A program made the translations under genes and the position numbers. The notes under the pieces were generated by a model. The model made no database searches and had not been told where the DNA came from. It worked only from the letters and a program-made list of their open reading frames with translations. Source: Elizabethkingia occulta (lineage in GTDB: Bacteria; Bacteroidota; Bacteroidia; Flavobacteriales; Weeksellaceae). Taken from it: DNA of 64,000 nucleotides. The stretch spans positions 186,001-250,000 of the forward strand of contig NZ_MAHX01000016.1 of the NCBI RefSeq assembly GCF_002023715.1, in the 5' to 3' direction. Shown here in pieces: positions 18,145-26,585 of this stretch; position 1 is the first letter of the stretch, and every line of letters starts with the position of its first letter.

Positions 18145-18525
18145 TTATTGAATACTGTTGATTCTATTGATAATAGGTAGTGCGAAGATTCCGCTGGTTT
18201 GCAGGTATTTCTGATACATTGCTTTTGCTTTTTGTGCATATTCAGCATTATTATCCTGTTGGTAATGAAAGTAAAAAAGATTTCCCAGCATCTCATAATA
18301 ATCGGGATGATCTTTAGTTTCCCTCTCCTCGACCAGTAGAATCAGTTCTTCCGAAGTTTTGGAAGATACATCTTCAAAATTCATTTTGAAAATATCCCTC
18401 ATAAGAGAATCAAAATCCAGTTCTTTCTGCATCAAGCTTTCTTCCGGTTTTCCTAAAAGCAGCTTTTCCAATGCCTGGGAAAGCTGTCTGATTAATCGTA
18501 TTGTAAAGTCTTTATCCTGAATCAT
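18145..18525 (-). CDS. Small helical protein, DUF6483-like
   Basis: A 126-residue, soluble, mostly helical protein without signal peptide. The N-terminus (DKDFTIRLIRQLSQALEKLLLGK) resembles the start of DUF6483 proteins. The second half (YYEMLGNLFYFHYQQ, EYAQKAKAMYQKYL) looks like one or two tetratricopeptide helices. No catalytic motif is visible. It begins 9 bp after the SpmAB-type gene and is probably co-transcribed with it. Family placement is tentative. Confidence 0.6.
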   Translation of the reverse strand: MIQDKDFTIRLIRQLSQALEKLLLGKPEESLMQKELDFDSLMRDIFKMNFEDVSSKTSEELILLVEERETKDHPDYYEMLGNLFYFHYQQDNNAEYAQKAKAMYQKYLQTSGIFALPIINRINSIQ

Positions 18526-18534
18526 ATTTTTAAT

Positions 18535-19938
18535 TTATCCAAAGAACATGTAAGCTAATAAAATAGAAGTGATAACACCTACTAAGTCGGCTAAAAGCAT
18601 TGCGCCTACCGTATACCGCGTATCGCGAATAGAAACAGCACCAAAATACACTGCAATCACATAAAATGTAGTATCAGAGCTTCCCTGTAATATAGCAGAA
18701 AGTCTTCCCTGAAAACTGTCTGGTCCAAATGTCTGCATGGTATCTACCATCATTCCACGAGCTCCGGAGCCACTTAGAGGTTTAATTAATGCTGTCGGAA
18801 GTCCATCTACAAACCTGGTATCTAAATGGGAGAGGTTTGCCAGATATTTCATTCCGTCGATAATAATATCGAAAACACCGCTGGTTCTAAGTAAAGAGAT
18901 AGCGATAAGAATACCCACTAAGTAAGGTATAATCTTTACACAGGTATAGAAACCTTCCTTTGCACCTTCTATAAAAGCATCGAAAATATTGATCTTTTTA
19001 TAAATACCTCCTAATACAATAAGTAAGAAGATTAACAGAATAATACCATTACTCAGAAGCTTACTAAAGTCATCCAGCTCTTCCTTGTTCAGACGAACCA
19101 GAAACATTACCAATAGCGCTATAATAGCAGAAATCCCCCCTAAATAAGCCAAAATGACTGGCTGTAACAAGTTAATCTTTTGTTTAAAAGAAACAATAAT
19201 CATCGCTGCCATAGTTGCAAGGAAAGTGGCAATCATACATGGCAGAAAGATATCTGTAGGAGTTGCAGACTTCATGGAAGCCCGGATAGCAATAATACTA
19301 ACAGGAATTAAGGTTAATCCACTGGCATGCAGACACAAAAACATGATTTGTGCATTGCTGGCTTTGTCCTTATTTGGATTTAGGGTTTGCAGGCTTTCCA
19401 TGGCTTTTAGACCAAAAGGTGTTGCTGCATTATCTAATCCCAGAAGATTAGCACTAAAATTCAGCATCATATGACCAAAAGAGGGGTGTCCTTTCGGGAT
19501 TTCCGGAAACAGTTTTGAGAAAAACGGTTGTATTAGACGACTAAGGAAATTGATTCCACCTGCTTTTTCAGCAATGCTCATAAAACCCATGAATAAGGTC
19601 ATAATACCGATAAGACCTATACAAATGTCAACAGCAGTTTTACTGGTGCTAATTACCCCGTCTGAGGCTTGAATCCGGTATATTCTAACATCTTCACTGC
19701 CTTCTTTCTTACTATAGTGAATTCTGCTCTCCTGATAATTTGGGTTTTTAGCAATTGAATCCCGGATTATCGGTGAAAATTGTGTCAGATTTTTTTTTCC
19801 GATTTGTATAGTATCTCCGCTTTTTCCTACAATCATATCATTGTAGACCGATTTATAATCATTAGAGCTGAGGTATTTAATACTTGCAACGGCAATTGCA
19901 ACGATAATGAAAGCACTCCAGATTCTGCTTAAAGCCAT
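18535..19938 (-). CDS. Nucleoside-recognition (SpmA/SpmB-type) fused membrane protein
   Basis: Integral membrane protein that joins two nucleoside-recognition (Gate) domains, equivalent to Bacillus SpmA and SpmB, in one chain. Nine or more hydrophobic segments are present. The first Gate domain lies at about 95-210 (LGLDNAATPFGLKAMESL) and the second at about 320-467 (SGVFDIIIDG, KPLSGSGARGMMVDTM). A non-membrane insert of about 75 residues follows the first helix (residues 22-95) and would face outside. The 467-residue length fits such fusions. The transported substrate is unknown, and sporulation is not expected in this organism. Confidence 0.82.
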   Translation of the reverse strand: MALSRIWSAFIIVAIAVASIKYLSSNDYKSVYNDMIVGKSGDTIQIGKKNLTQFSPIIRDSIAKNPNYQESRIHYSKKEGSEDVRIYRIQASDGVISTSKTAVDICIGLIGIMTLFMGFMSIAEKAGGINFLSRLIQPFFSKLFPEIPKGHPSFGHMMLNFSANLLGLDNAATPFGLKAMESLQTLNPNKDKASNAQIMFLCLHASGLTLIPVSIIAIRASMKSATPTDIFLPCMIATFLATMAAMIIVSFKQKINLLQPVILAYLGGISAIIALLVMFLVRLNKEELDDFSKLLSNGIILLIFLLIVLGGIYKKINIFDAFIEGAKEGFYTCVKIIPYLVGILIAISLLRTSGVFDIIIDGMKYLANLSHLDTRFVDGLPTALIKPLSGSGARGMMVDTMQTFGPDSFQGRLSAILQGSSDTTFYVIAVYFGAVSIRDTRYTVGAMLLADLVGVITSILLAYMFFG

Positions 19939-20018
19939 TTATGCTAAATTTTAGTAAATGTAAGGAATTTGTAATTCTGTTCTTTAGTCTTTTTGAGAAT
20001 TTCTTATTACTGTACAAT

Positions 20019-20426
20019 TTAGAGTTTTAGATATTCTTTTGCTGTCAGTATAGGCAATATGGAAGATTTAAAATCTTTTTTGTTTCTGGTAATAATATGA
20101 GTCATATTATTTTCAATGGCGGTATAATATTGTATCCCGTTCTCGAAATCCCGAAAGTCAGATGACAAAGACAATTCTATTATTTTATCATCAATTGCAA
20201 GAATGTTGACTAAGACCTTAAACTGAGAAATAATTTTTCTTGTATCATTAACATTATAGTGTCTTGACAAAAGATAATAAGTATTGGCTATTGTTAGAGC
20301 TGATATGTTGAGTTTTAATTCTTTTTTATCGGCAAGTGTAAATAGTTCTTGTGCTTCTTTGTAGTATTCTGGACGTTTCTGAAGCAGGTCAATAACGATA
20401 TTAGTGTCTACAAAAATATTTTCCAT
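20019..20426 (-). CDS. PIN domain toxin (VapC-like)
   Basis: PIN-type ribonuclease, the probable toxin of a type II toxin-antitoxin pair. The N-terminal strand IFVDTNIVIDLL carries Asp7 and Asp13. The SSDFRDFENGIQYYTA stretch and ITRNKKDF supply further acidic residues of the metal site. The 135-residue length is typical. Its ATG overlaps the antitoxin stop by one base (TAATG), so translation is coupled. VapC-like targets (tRNA, rRNA) are inferred from the family. Confidence 0.85.
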   Translation of the reverse strand: MENIFVDTNIVIDLLQKRPEYYKEAQELFTLADKKELKLNISALTIANTYYLLSRHYNVNDTRKIISQFKVLVNILAIDDKIIELSLSSDFRDFENGIQYYTAIENNMTHIITRNKKDFKSSILPILTAKEYLKL

Positions 20427-20671
20427 TATAAATATTTTTTACTTAAATATTCTGAGTAGTTTATTTTGTAATCTTCTTCAGATTCATACGGAATTATACC
20501 TGTCAAAATATTCACCAACGGGCTTATTTTTACTTTCTTATCTTCTTTTATTATTAGAGAATTTAGATAGTTTTCGATCAGTTTTGAAAGGCTGGTATGA
20601 TTGTTTTTTGCATAATCTTTAGCACTTTCAATAATATCTTTGTCTAAGTTTAATGTTAATTTAGTATTCAT
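20426..20671 (-). CDS. DUF6364-type antitoxin
   Basis: Small ribbon-helix-helix-like antitoxin partner of the PIN toxin. The N-terminal strand NTKLTLNLDKDIIESAKDYA and the helix TSLSKLIENYLNSL fit an RHH DNA-binding fold. The C-terminal tail would wrap the toxin. I chose the ATG at 20671 (81 residues). An upstream in-frame ATG at 20719 would read through a palindrome that looks like the operator and would add 16 residues without family support. Confidence 0.78.
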   Translation of the reverse strand: MNTKLTLNLDKDIIESAKDYAKNNHTSLSKLIENYLNSLIIKEDKKVKISPLVNILTGIIPYESEEDYKINYSEYLSKKYL

Positions 20672-20683
20672 TACATTTTGTTT

Positions 20684-20712
20684 TACGTGTAAAATTAAAT
20701 ATTTAATACGTG
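20684..20712 (-). promoter_or_regulatory. Candidate autoregulatory operator of the toxin-antitoxin pair
   Basis: A perfect 14-bp palindrome ATTAAAT-ATTTAAT (20694-20707) is flanked by two direct TACGTG hexamers (20684-20689 and 20707-20712). It lies 23 bp upstream of the antitoxin ATG, where RHH antitoxins typically bind. AT-rich DNA makes chance palindromes common, so confidence is moderate. Confidence 0.4.
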
Positions 20713-20866
20713 ATATCAAAATATTATATTGATTCTACTTCTTATTCACATGTACAGTAATGTTGTGGCGGTAATTTTGGAAAATTATTATTCATAATCG
20801 TTAAAAAACTTATATTTGATTGTATAATAGCTATTTGTCTGCATTAAATCTATTTCACACAATATA

Positions 20867-21427
20867 ATGAGAAGTATACCATATATCATTAGAAGAGCGA
20901 CTTTTCTGATCAAAGAGCGAGGAGTTGTCAACAGTTGTAAATTTATTTATTCCCGCTATGGATATTTCTTAAAATACAGAATAAAGTTATCTACAGTTTT
21001 AACTCCCGATCAGCTTAATATACAGAACAGATATGCCTATAAGTACGAGCCTATTATGCATTATTCATTCAACAGAATGCTGAAAGGAATTGATTGGGAC
21101 TGGAAGGAGAGTACATTCATTGATATTGGCTGTGGTAAAGGAGCTGCTATTTTACTGGCGACACGCTACAATTTTAAAAAATATATTGGGGTAGAATTAT
21201 CTCCCTTATTGGCTGAAGAATGTCGGAAAAATATCAGAAAATTTATTGGAAAAAAGGAAATAGATTATGCCGTTTATAATTGTGATGCCACAAAATATAC
21301 TATTCCGGACGATGTAAATGTATTCTATTTACCGATAGTTTTGGATAGTGGATATAAAATCATTTATGAAGAGAAAACAGATCCTGTTGCCAGATACAAA
21401 TACGGAAGTTTTGCGCTTACTAACTGA
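20867..21427 (+). CDS. Class I SAM-dependent methyltransferase, possibly internally deleted
   Basis: Rossmann-type methyltransferase with the SAM-binding motif I FIDIGCGKG at residues 84-92 and motif II IGVELSP at about 107-113. The acidic strand end YNCDATKY is also present. After DVNVFYLP the chain jumps to IVLDSGYKIIYEE, whereas relatives usually carry a longer stretch (FFNPF-like motif, helix, then a strand such as IIYYNP) here. At 186 residues it is short and may lack part of the substrate side. Substrate unknown. It stands alone between the toxin pair and a convergent gene. Confidence 0.72.
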   Translation: MRSIPYIIRRATFLIKERGVVNSCKFIYSRYGYFLKYRIKLSTVLTPDQLNIQNRYAYKYEPIMHYSFNRMLKGIDWDWKESTFIDIGCGKGAAILLATRYNFKKYIGVELSPLLAEECRKNIRKFIGKKEIDYAVYNCDATKYTIPDDVNVFYLPIVLDSGYKIIYEEKTDPVARYKYGSFALTN

Positions 21428-21443
21428 GTATAAGGAGCCGGAA

Positions 21444-21953
21444 CTATAACTGAATATACATTAGCTGCTCTCCAGCATCTTCATCCGTACTGGAAATAAA
21501 TACAGCATGACGTGTCTTTTCGATAAGACCATTTATAAAAAATGAAGTCTCGAAAAACTGGCGGTGCACACCAGGTAACAGGCTTTCAAAAAACTGAATT
21601 CCTATTGCGTTATTGTGCAGATCCATTTTGGTTTGTAAAGGTTCGTTGGGGAAAAGCTCTTCATGAAAGTCTGTAACTCTTTTGCACCAATGGATGCTCT
21701 TTTTGGGCGAAGATACCTTGCAGCAATACATCAGAATCAGACAACACCATAAAGCATGTCTGAAGGCGTTTCCTTTACCATCTGTGCTGTTGGTTCTCGG
21801 GAAATATTTTTTGGCAATAAGATAGGCCCGGACAGTTGCGACAAAGGATAATATAGAAAAAATAGGGTTGCTTAAAGAGAGTTTAAGCAACCTTATAAAT
21901 TTTTTAAATGTTAATTGTCTAAAAGTATTAATAAAAACTTTTAGGGTTTTCAT
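21444..21953 (-). CDS. DUF6973-type protein
   Basis: A 169-residue protein that I associate with the DUF6973 domain. Its signature is GNAFRHALWCCLIL (about 60-73), followed by KRVTDFHEE and MDLHNNAIGIQFF (about 108-121), with several His, Asp and Asn residues that could form a polar site. One hydrophobic stretch lies near residues 25-45. No reaction is known. It lies 11 bp after accD in the same direction, so it may be read as the last gene of that transcript. Confidence 0.65.
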   Translation of the reverse strand: MKTLKVFINTFRQLTFKKFIRLLKLSLSNPIFSILSFVATVRAYLIAKKYFPRTNSTDGKGNAFRHALWCCLILMYCCKVSSPKKSIHWCKRVTDFHEELFPNEPLQTKMDLHNNAIGIQFFESLLPGVHRQFFETSFFINGLIEKTRHAVFISSTDEDAGEQLMYIQL

Positions 21954-21964
21954 TAACTGATATA

Positions 21965-22822
21965 TTAAGCGTTAACATTCATCAGTAACCTCATTGATCT
22001 GGATACTGTATCTTTAATTTCGTTTCTTCTTACGATAAAATCTACAAAACCTTTTTCTAAAAGGAATTCAGATGTTTGGAAACCTTCAGGAAGATCTTTA
22101 CCGATAGTTTCTCTGATAACTCTAGGACCTGCAAAACCGATAAGTGCACCAGGTTCAGCCATAATGATATCAGCAGTCATCGCAAAAGAAGCTGTAATAC
22201 CACCAAAAGTAGGGTCAGTTAAATAAGCAACATACGGTAAGCCTTTGTCTGAAAGCTGAGCTAATTTAGCCTGAACTTTTGCTAACTGCATTAGTGAATA
22301 AGCTGCTTCCTGCATTCTTGCTCCACCAGACTGGCAAATGATCATAAATGGTAATTTATGCTTCATTGCATAGTCGATAGCACGGCTGATTTTTTCTCCC
22401 ATTACAGAACCCAATGAACCTCCGATAAAAGAGAAGTCCATGCAGGAAACTACAAGTTCCAGTCCGTTTACTTTACCAACAGCATTACGTACAGAATCCG
22501 TTAATTTAGTCTTGCCTTTTACCTCTTTTAATCGGTCAGTATAAGCTTTAGTATCTTTAAAATTAAGAATATCTACACTTTCTACATTAGCATCTAACTC
22601 TTTAAACTTGCTGCCATCGAAAAGCATATCGAAGTACTCTCTGCTTCCGATTCTCACGTGGAATCCATCCTCAGGAGAAACGAAGTTGTTGTTCTTCAGC
22701 TCTTCGTGTTCAATAATTTTTCCTGTTGGTGTTTGGTGCCACAATCCTTTCGGAGAATCTTTCTTCTGCTCCGTTGGTGTGTTGATGTTTTGTTTCTTTC
22801 TTTTAAACCAGTCAAAAGCCAT
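21965..22822 (-). CDS. accD: Acetyl-CoA carboxylase carboxyltransferase subunit beta
   Basis: Beta subunit of the carboxyltransferase that moves CO2 from carboxybiotin to acetyl-CoA, the first step of fatty acid synthesis. The crotonase-like core is clear: [32 protein letters not shown] and [10 protein letters not shown]. The N-terminus aligns with the zinc-ribbon region ([25 protein letters not shown]), but none of the four zinc-binding Cys of the E. coli protein is present. Flavobacterial AccD proteins generally share this loss. Confidence 0.94.
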   Translation of the reverse strand: MAFDWFKRKKQNINTPTEQKKDSPKGLWHQTPTGKIIEHEELKNNNFVSPEDGFHVRIGSREYFDMLFDGSKFKELDANVESVDILNFKDTKAYTDRLKEVKGKTKLTDSVRNAVGKVNGLELVVSCMDFSFIGGSLGSVMGEKISRAIDYAMKHKLPFMIICQSGGARMQEAAYSLMQLAKVQAKLAQLSDKGLPYVAYLTDPTFGGITASFAMTADIIMAEPGALIGFAGPRVIRETIGKDLPEGFQTSEFLLEKGFVDFIVRRNEIKDTVSRSMRLLMNVNA

Positions 22823-22842
22823 TTTCTAATTTATTTAAGAGA

Positions 22843-22874
22843 AGAAACAGAGCTAAAAATTTAACTCTGTTTCT
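22843..22874 (-). terminator. Hairpin terminator after fructose-bisphosphate aldolase
   Basis: A perfect 10-bp stem (AGAAACAGAG / CTCTGTTTCT), with further TAAA/TTTA pairing inside, lies 9 bp after the aldolase stop codon and 20 bp before accD. The tail on the minus strand (TCTCTTAAATAAATT) is only partly T-rich, so termination may be incomplete. Confidence 0.5.
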
Positions 22875-22883
22875 GTTGATTTA

Positions 22884-23954
22884 TTATTTAAGGGTATCAA
22901 TATTATTTAGATCCTCGAAAGCTTGAACAAGACGTTTAGAGAATGTTTCCTCTCCTTTTCTAACCCATACTCTCGGGTCGTAAAATTTCTTGTTTGGAAC
23001 ATCTGCTCCTTCCGGGTTGCCAATCTGATGTCTCAGGTATTCTATTTTTTCATTCATATAATCTCTGATTCCTTCTGCATAAGCAAACTGAAGGTCAGTA
23101 TCAATATTCATTTTGATAACACCATAACCAATTGCTTCACGAATTTCATCAAGAGTAGAACCAGAACCTCCGTGGAATACAAAGTTTATTGGTTTATCAG
23201 CTGTTCCGAATTTCTCCTGAACATATTTCTGTGAATTATCTAAGATTTTTGGTGTAAGTTTTACGTTACCAGGCTTGTATACTCCGTGAACGTTACCAAA
23301 AGCAGCTGCAATAGTAAAGTTATCAGAAATTGCTTTTAGCTTTTCGTATGTGTAAGCTACGTCTTCCGGCTGAGTATATAACAATGAATTGTCTACACCA
23401 GAGTTGTCTACACCATCTTCTTCACCTCCTGTTACACCGATCTCTACTTCCAAAGTCATCTGCATTTTTGCCATTCTTTCAAAATATTTTGCGCTGATCT
23501 CCAGGTTTTCTTCTAAAGGCTCTTCAGAAAGGTCAAGCATGTGAGAAGAATATAAAGATTTGCCATTTTGCTTATAGAAAGCTTCACTGGCATCTAAAAG
23601 TCCATCGATCCAAGGAAGTAATTTTTTTGCACAGTGGTCAGTGTGTAAAATAACAGTTGCTCCATAAGCTTCTGCTAATGTGTGGATATGTTGTGCTCCG
23701 GCAATAGCTCCAAGTATTGCAGCTCTTTGCCCTTCGTTAGATAATCCTTTTCCTGCATTGTAGATTGCTCCACCATTGGAAAACTGAATAATAACCGGTG
23801 CGTTAAGTTTAGCGGCTGTTTCCATTGTTGCATTGATGTTGCTGGAACCGATAACATTTACTGCCGGTAAGGCAAATTTGTTTTCTTTTGCATACTGAAA
23901 AATGTCAGTAACCATTGAACCTGTGGCTACGCCAGCTGGAAACATTTTGCTCAT
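22884..23954 (-). CDS. fbaA: Class II fructose-bisphosphate aldolase
   Basis: Zinc-dependent aldolase that splits fructose 1,6-bisphosphate in glycolysis and joins the trioses in gluconeogenesis. Metal and active-site motifs are HTDHCAKKLLPW, LEVEIGVTGGEEDG, GNVHGVYKPG and the phosphate-binding VFHGGSGS and NIDTDLQ. The 356 residues match the FbaA (class IIA) subgroup. A hairpin separates it from accD downstream. Confidence 0.95.
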   Translation of the reverse strand: MSKMFPAGVATGSMVTDIFQYAKENKFALPAVNVIGSSNINATMETAAKLNAPVIIQFSNGGAIYNAGKGLSNEGQRAAILGAIAGAQHIHTLAEAYGATVILHTDHCAKKLLPWIDGLLDASEAFYKQNGKSLYSSHMLDLSEEPLEENLEISAKYFERMAKMQMTLEVEIGVTGGEEDGVDNSGVDNSLLYTQPEDVAYTYEKLKAISDNFTIAAAFGNVHGVYKPGNVKLTPKILDNSQKYVQEKFGTADKPINFVFHGGSGSTLDEIREAIGYGVIKMNIDTDLQFAYAEGIRDYMNEKIEYLRHQIGNPEGADVPNKKFYDPRVWVRKGEETFSKRLVQAFEDLNNIDTLK

Positions 23955-24020
23955 TTTCTTATTTTTTTATTTGATGTAGGTTATTTAAAATTTTTATTTG
24001 GTAAAGATAAGAAATTCAGG

Positions 24021-24881
24021 TTAATTTCTTTTATCGTTCCCCCAAAGTAGTTTTTGTCTTATTGTTTCGAAAAAGCTTATGTCATCAGGCTGCACTAAAG
24101 ACAGTGTGAATGGCGCTTTTTCAAGAGAAATTTCTTCCAAAGTATCGATATGATATAACCTGGAATCCAGAGAAAGTGAATATTGCGGTACACGACTTTC
24201 TACTTTCAGGCGGATTTTTACATTATCTTTTAATATTAGCGGTCTTACATTAAGGTTGTGTGGTGCAATTGGTGTAATGGCAAAGTTGTCATTCTCCGGA
24301 GAGATAATAGGTCCGCCACAACTTAATGAATAGGCAGTGGATCCTGTAGGAGTTGAAATAATAAGTCCATCTCCCCAGAAAACATTCAGAAACTCATCAT
24401 TGATATAAGAATTAACTGTAATCATAGAGGTTGTTTCTTTTCTGGAAATAGTAACATCGTTCAATGCATACGGAAAATCTATATTAACACCATTTACTTT
24501 AATAACCGATCTTTGAGTAATGATAAGTTCCTTATTCAGTACTTTATCTATATTGTCAAAAACTTCTTCTTTGGTAAAGCTGGCCAAAAATCCTAATCTG
24601 CCGGTATTGACCCCGACTACAGGAATTCCCAAATCCTGAACAAAAATTAAGGCATTCAGAATGGTACCGTCTCCACCAAAACTAAAAAAATAATCAATCT
24701 CCTGATCCTTAAGATCTTCTTTGTTTGAAAAAATAGGGAAAACCTTGGAAAACTGTAATCCTTCGGCAGTGTCCTTATGAAGTACAGCGGTAACATTTCG
24801 TTTGTTAAGCTCAGAGATAAACCTGCTCAGATATAGAAATGTATCCAGATCTCTCTTTTGTGTGTATATAGCTGCCTTCAT
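24021..24881 (-). CDS. nadK: NAD kinase
   Basis: ATP-dependent NAD kinase that makes NADP. The GGDG motif (SFGGDGTILNA, about 69-79), NTGRLGFLA and the GDGLIISTPTGSTAYSLSCGGP block are all present. At 286 residues it is of normal length. It starts 3 bp after the CBS gene, so the two are certainly co-transcribed. Confidence 0.96.
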   Translation of the reverse strand: MKAAIYTQKRDLDTFLYLSRFISELNKRNVTAVLHKDTAEGLQFSKVFPIFSNKEDLKDQEIDYFFSFGGDGTILNALIFVQDLGIPVVGVNTGRLGFLASFTKEEVFDNIDKVLNKELIITQRSVIKVNGVNIDFPYALNDVTISRKETTSMITVNSYINDEFLNVFWGDGLIISTPTGSTAYSLSCGGPIISPENDNFAITPIAPHNLNVRPLILKDNVKIRLKVESRVPQYSLSLDSRLYHIDTLEEISLEKAPFTLSLVQPDDISFFETIRQKLLWGNDKRN

Positions 24882-24884
24882 AAA

Positions 24885-25538
24885 TCAAAATTCCATATAT
24901 TTTTGTAAAAAACCAAAACGATCTTTTAATAAGTCATCTTTTTCATTGTGGTAAAATTTGTGAACCACAATATAGTTGTAACGGTCAAATGTTTCGTCAA
25001 TAGAGCTAAGGTTTTCGCTGCTTATTTTCAGTGCTATCTGAATTGTTTCTTCAGTCATATGGTAGATGAAGGCTCCGTAAAATTTCCCGTTATTGCTTTC
25101 TACAATTTTAGCAATCTCGGTCATAGAATAATTCCGGGTAGCAGTCTCAATAATTAAAACAGCTCCGTTTTCTGAAAACAAAGGATATTTTGAGAAGTCT
25201 GCAAAAACATCTTCGCAAGAAATGTAACCTAAATATTTTTCATTCTGATTGATAATAGGAACAACATTCGCGTTGAAAGTATGCAGAAGCCTGATGCTGT
25301 CCAGAGATGTGCTGTCTTCCAGCATTGCAAATCTTTCCAGATGATGACTTAGTTCATTAAGATGTTTCGCTTCACTTTCTTCTATAAGTTCGGTACTTAT
25401 ATTTCCGAGAAATATATTATTCTTTTTTACAAAAATATGGGAGTAGCCAAAGTCCCGCACAATAGTCTTAACTTCTTCCAGATAATCTGATAGATGAAAG
25501 GCGGGATAGTCTTTAGAAATATATTCCTTAATAAACAT
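24885..25538 (-). CDS. CBS domain-containing protein
   Basis: A 217-residue cytosolic protein with paired CBS-like segments at about 10-60 (FGYSHIFVKKNNIFLGNIS) and 65-120 (LHTFNANVVPIINQNEKYLGYIS). The C-terminal half is ACT-like in shape (ETATRNYSMTEIAKIVESNN). CBS pairs usually bind adenosyl nucleotides. The tight coupling to nadK is a common arrangement in this phylum and hints at a nucleotide-sensing role, which is inference. Confidence 0.78.
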   Translation of the reverse strand: MFIKEYISKDYPAFHLSDYLEEVKTIVRDFGYSHIFVKKNNIFLGNISTELIEESEAKHLNELSHHLERFAMLEDSTSLDSIRLLHTFNANVVPIINQNEKYLGYISCEDVFADFSKYPLFSENGAVLIIETATRNYSMTEIAKIVESNNGKFYGAFIYHMTEETIQIALKISSENLSSIDETFDRYNYIVVHKFYHNEKDDLLKDRFGFLQKYMEF

Positions 25539-25601
25539 TGCGCTAATTTAGTAAAATATTAAAATATCTTTTTTAGCTTCGTATCAATAAATATAATAAA
25601 A

Positions 25602-26525
25602 ATGAATGGTAAAAATGATAATCTTCAGATAATTCTTATTACGGGCAGTAATGGTTTTTTAGGAAGACGCCTGATAAAAGAATTTTCGGGGCTGTCTTAT
25701 AGAATTATAGCAACATCTCTTAGCGATAACAAAATTGCAGATTTACCAGAAAATACAACCTTCAGAAAACTCAATATTTCCAATAAAGAAGAGTTAAACA
25801 ATATTTTTAATGAATACAAACCTTCTTTTGTAATCAATGCAGGAGCCGTAACCAATGTAGAAGGATGTGAAAAAGATAAAGATTTTGCTTATGCTATTAA
25901 TGTTGATGCAGTAGTTAATATTGCAGAACAGGCTAAAAAGTATAAGAGTTTTGTAATACAATTATCAACAGATTTTGTATTTGACGGTCTAAACGGACCT
26001 TATAAGGAAGATGATAAGACATGTCCGGTCAACGAATATGGAAGAACCAAAGCTTTGGCAGAAGAAAAGTTGACAGCGTCCGGATGTGACTATGCTATTC
26101 TGAGAACTATTCTGGTATATGGGAATTCGGATGATCCGGCCAGAGGGAATTTTGTTTTATGGGTAAGGAAAATGCTGTCTGAAGGAAAGGAAATTAAAGT
26201 TGTAAATAACCATTGGAGAATGCCTACGTTTATTAATGACCTTGCGGTGGCCTGTCGTTTGGTTGTAGAAAAGAAAGCTAAAGGAACCTTTAACATTAGC
26301 GGGGAAGAGGAATACAGTATAGAAGAGTTTGCCAGAAAAATTGCACAGTTTTACCAGTTGGACGAGAGCTTAATTACCGCCATTTCATCAGAAGATATAG
26401 GGCAGGATAAGAATAGACCGGTGAGAACCGGGTTTGATCTTTCTCATACAAAAGAACAATTAGGATTTAGCCCTAAAAGCCTTACTGAAGCGCTAACAAT
26501 AATGAAAAAAGAGGCTGAAAAATAA
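25602..26525 (+). CDS. RmlD-like SDR family oxidoreductase
   Basis: Extended short-chain dehydrogenase of the dTDP-4-dehydrorhamnose reductase type. The NAD(P)-binding GSNGFLGRRL (about 15-24), the AGAVTNVEGCE segment, the catalytic LSTDFVFDG and YGRTKALAEE (YxxxK) are visible. Rhamnose-pathway neighbours are absent, so the physiological substrate is open. It is divergent from the CBS-nadK transcript, and a tolC-like gene follows 60 bp later. Confidence 0.85.
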   Translation: MNGKNDNLQIILITGSNGFLGRRLIKEFSGLSYRIIATSLSDNKIADLPENTTFRKLNISNKEELNNIFNEYKPSFVINAGAVTNVEGCEKDKDFAYAINVDAVVNIAEQAKKYKSFVIQLSTDFVFDGLNGPYKEDDKTCPVNEYGRTKALAEEKLTASGCDYAILRTILVYGNSDDPARGNFVLWVRKMLSEGKEIKVVNNHWRMPTFINDLAVACRLVVEKKAKGTFNISGEEEYSIEEFARKIAQFYQLDESLITAISSEDIGQDKNRPVRTGFDLSHTKEQLGFSPKSLTEALTIMKKEAEK

Positions 26526-26585
26526 TTTTCGGAAGTATTGTAACAAACTAATATTTTATACGTCTAATTGAAGTAAAACAAGACT

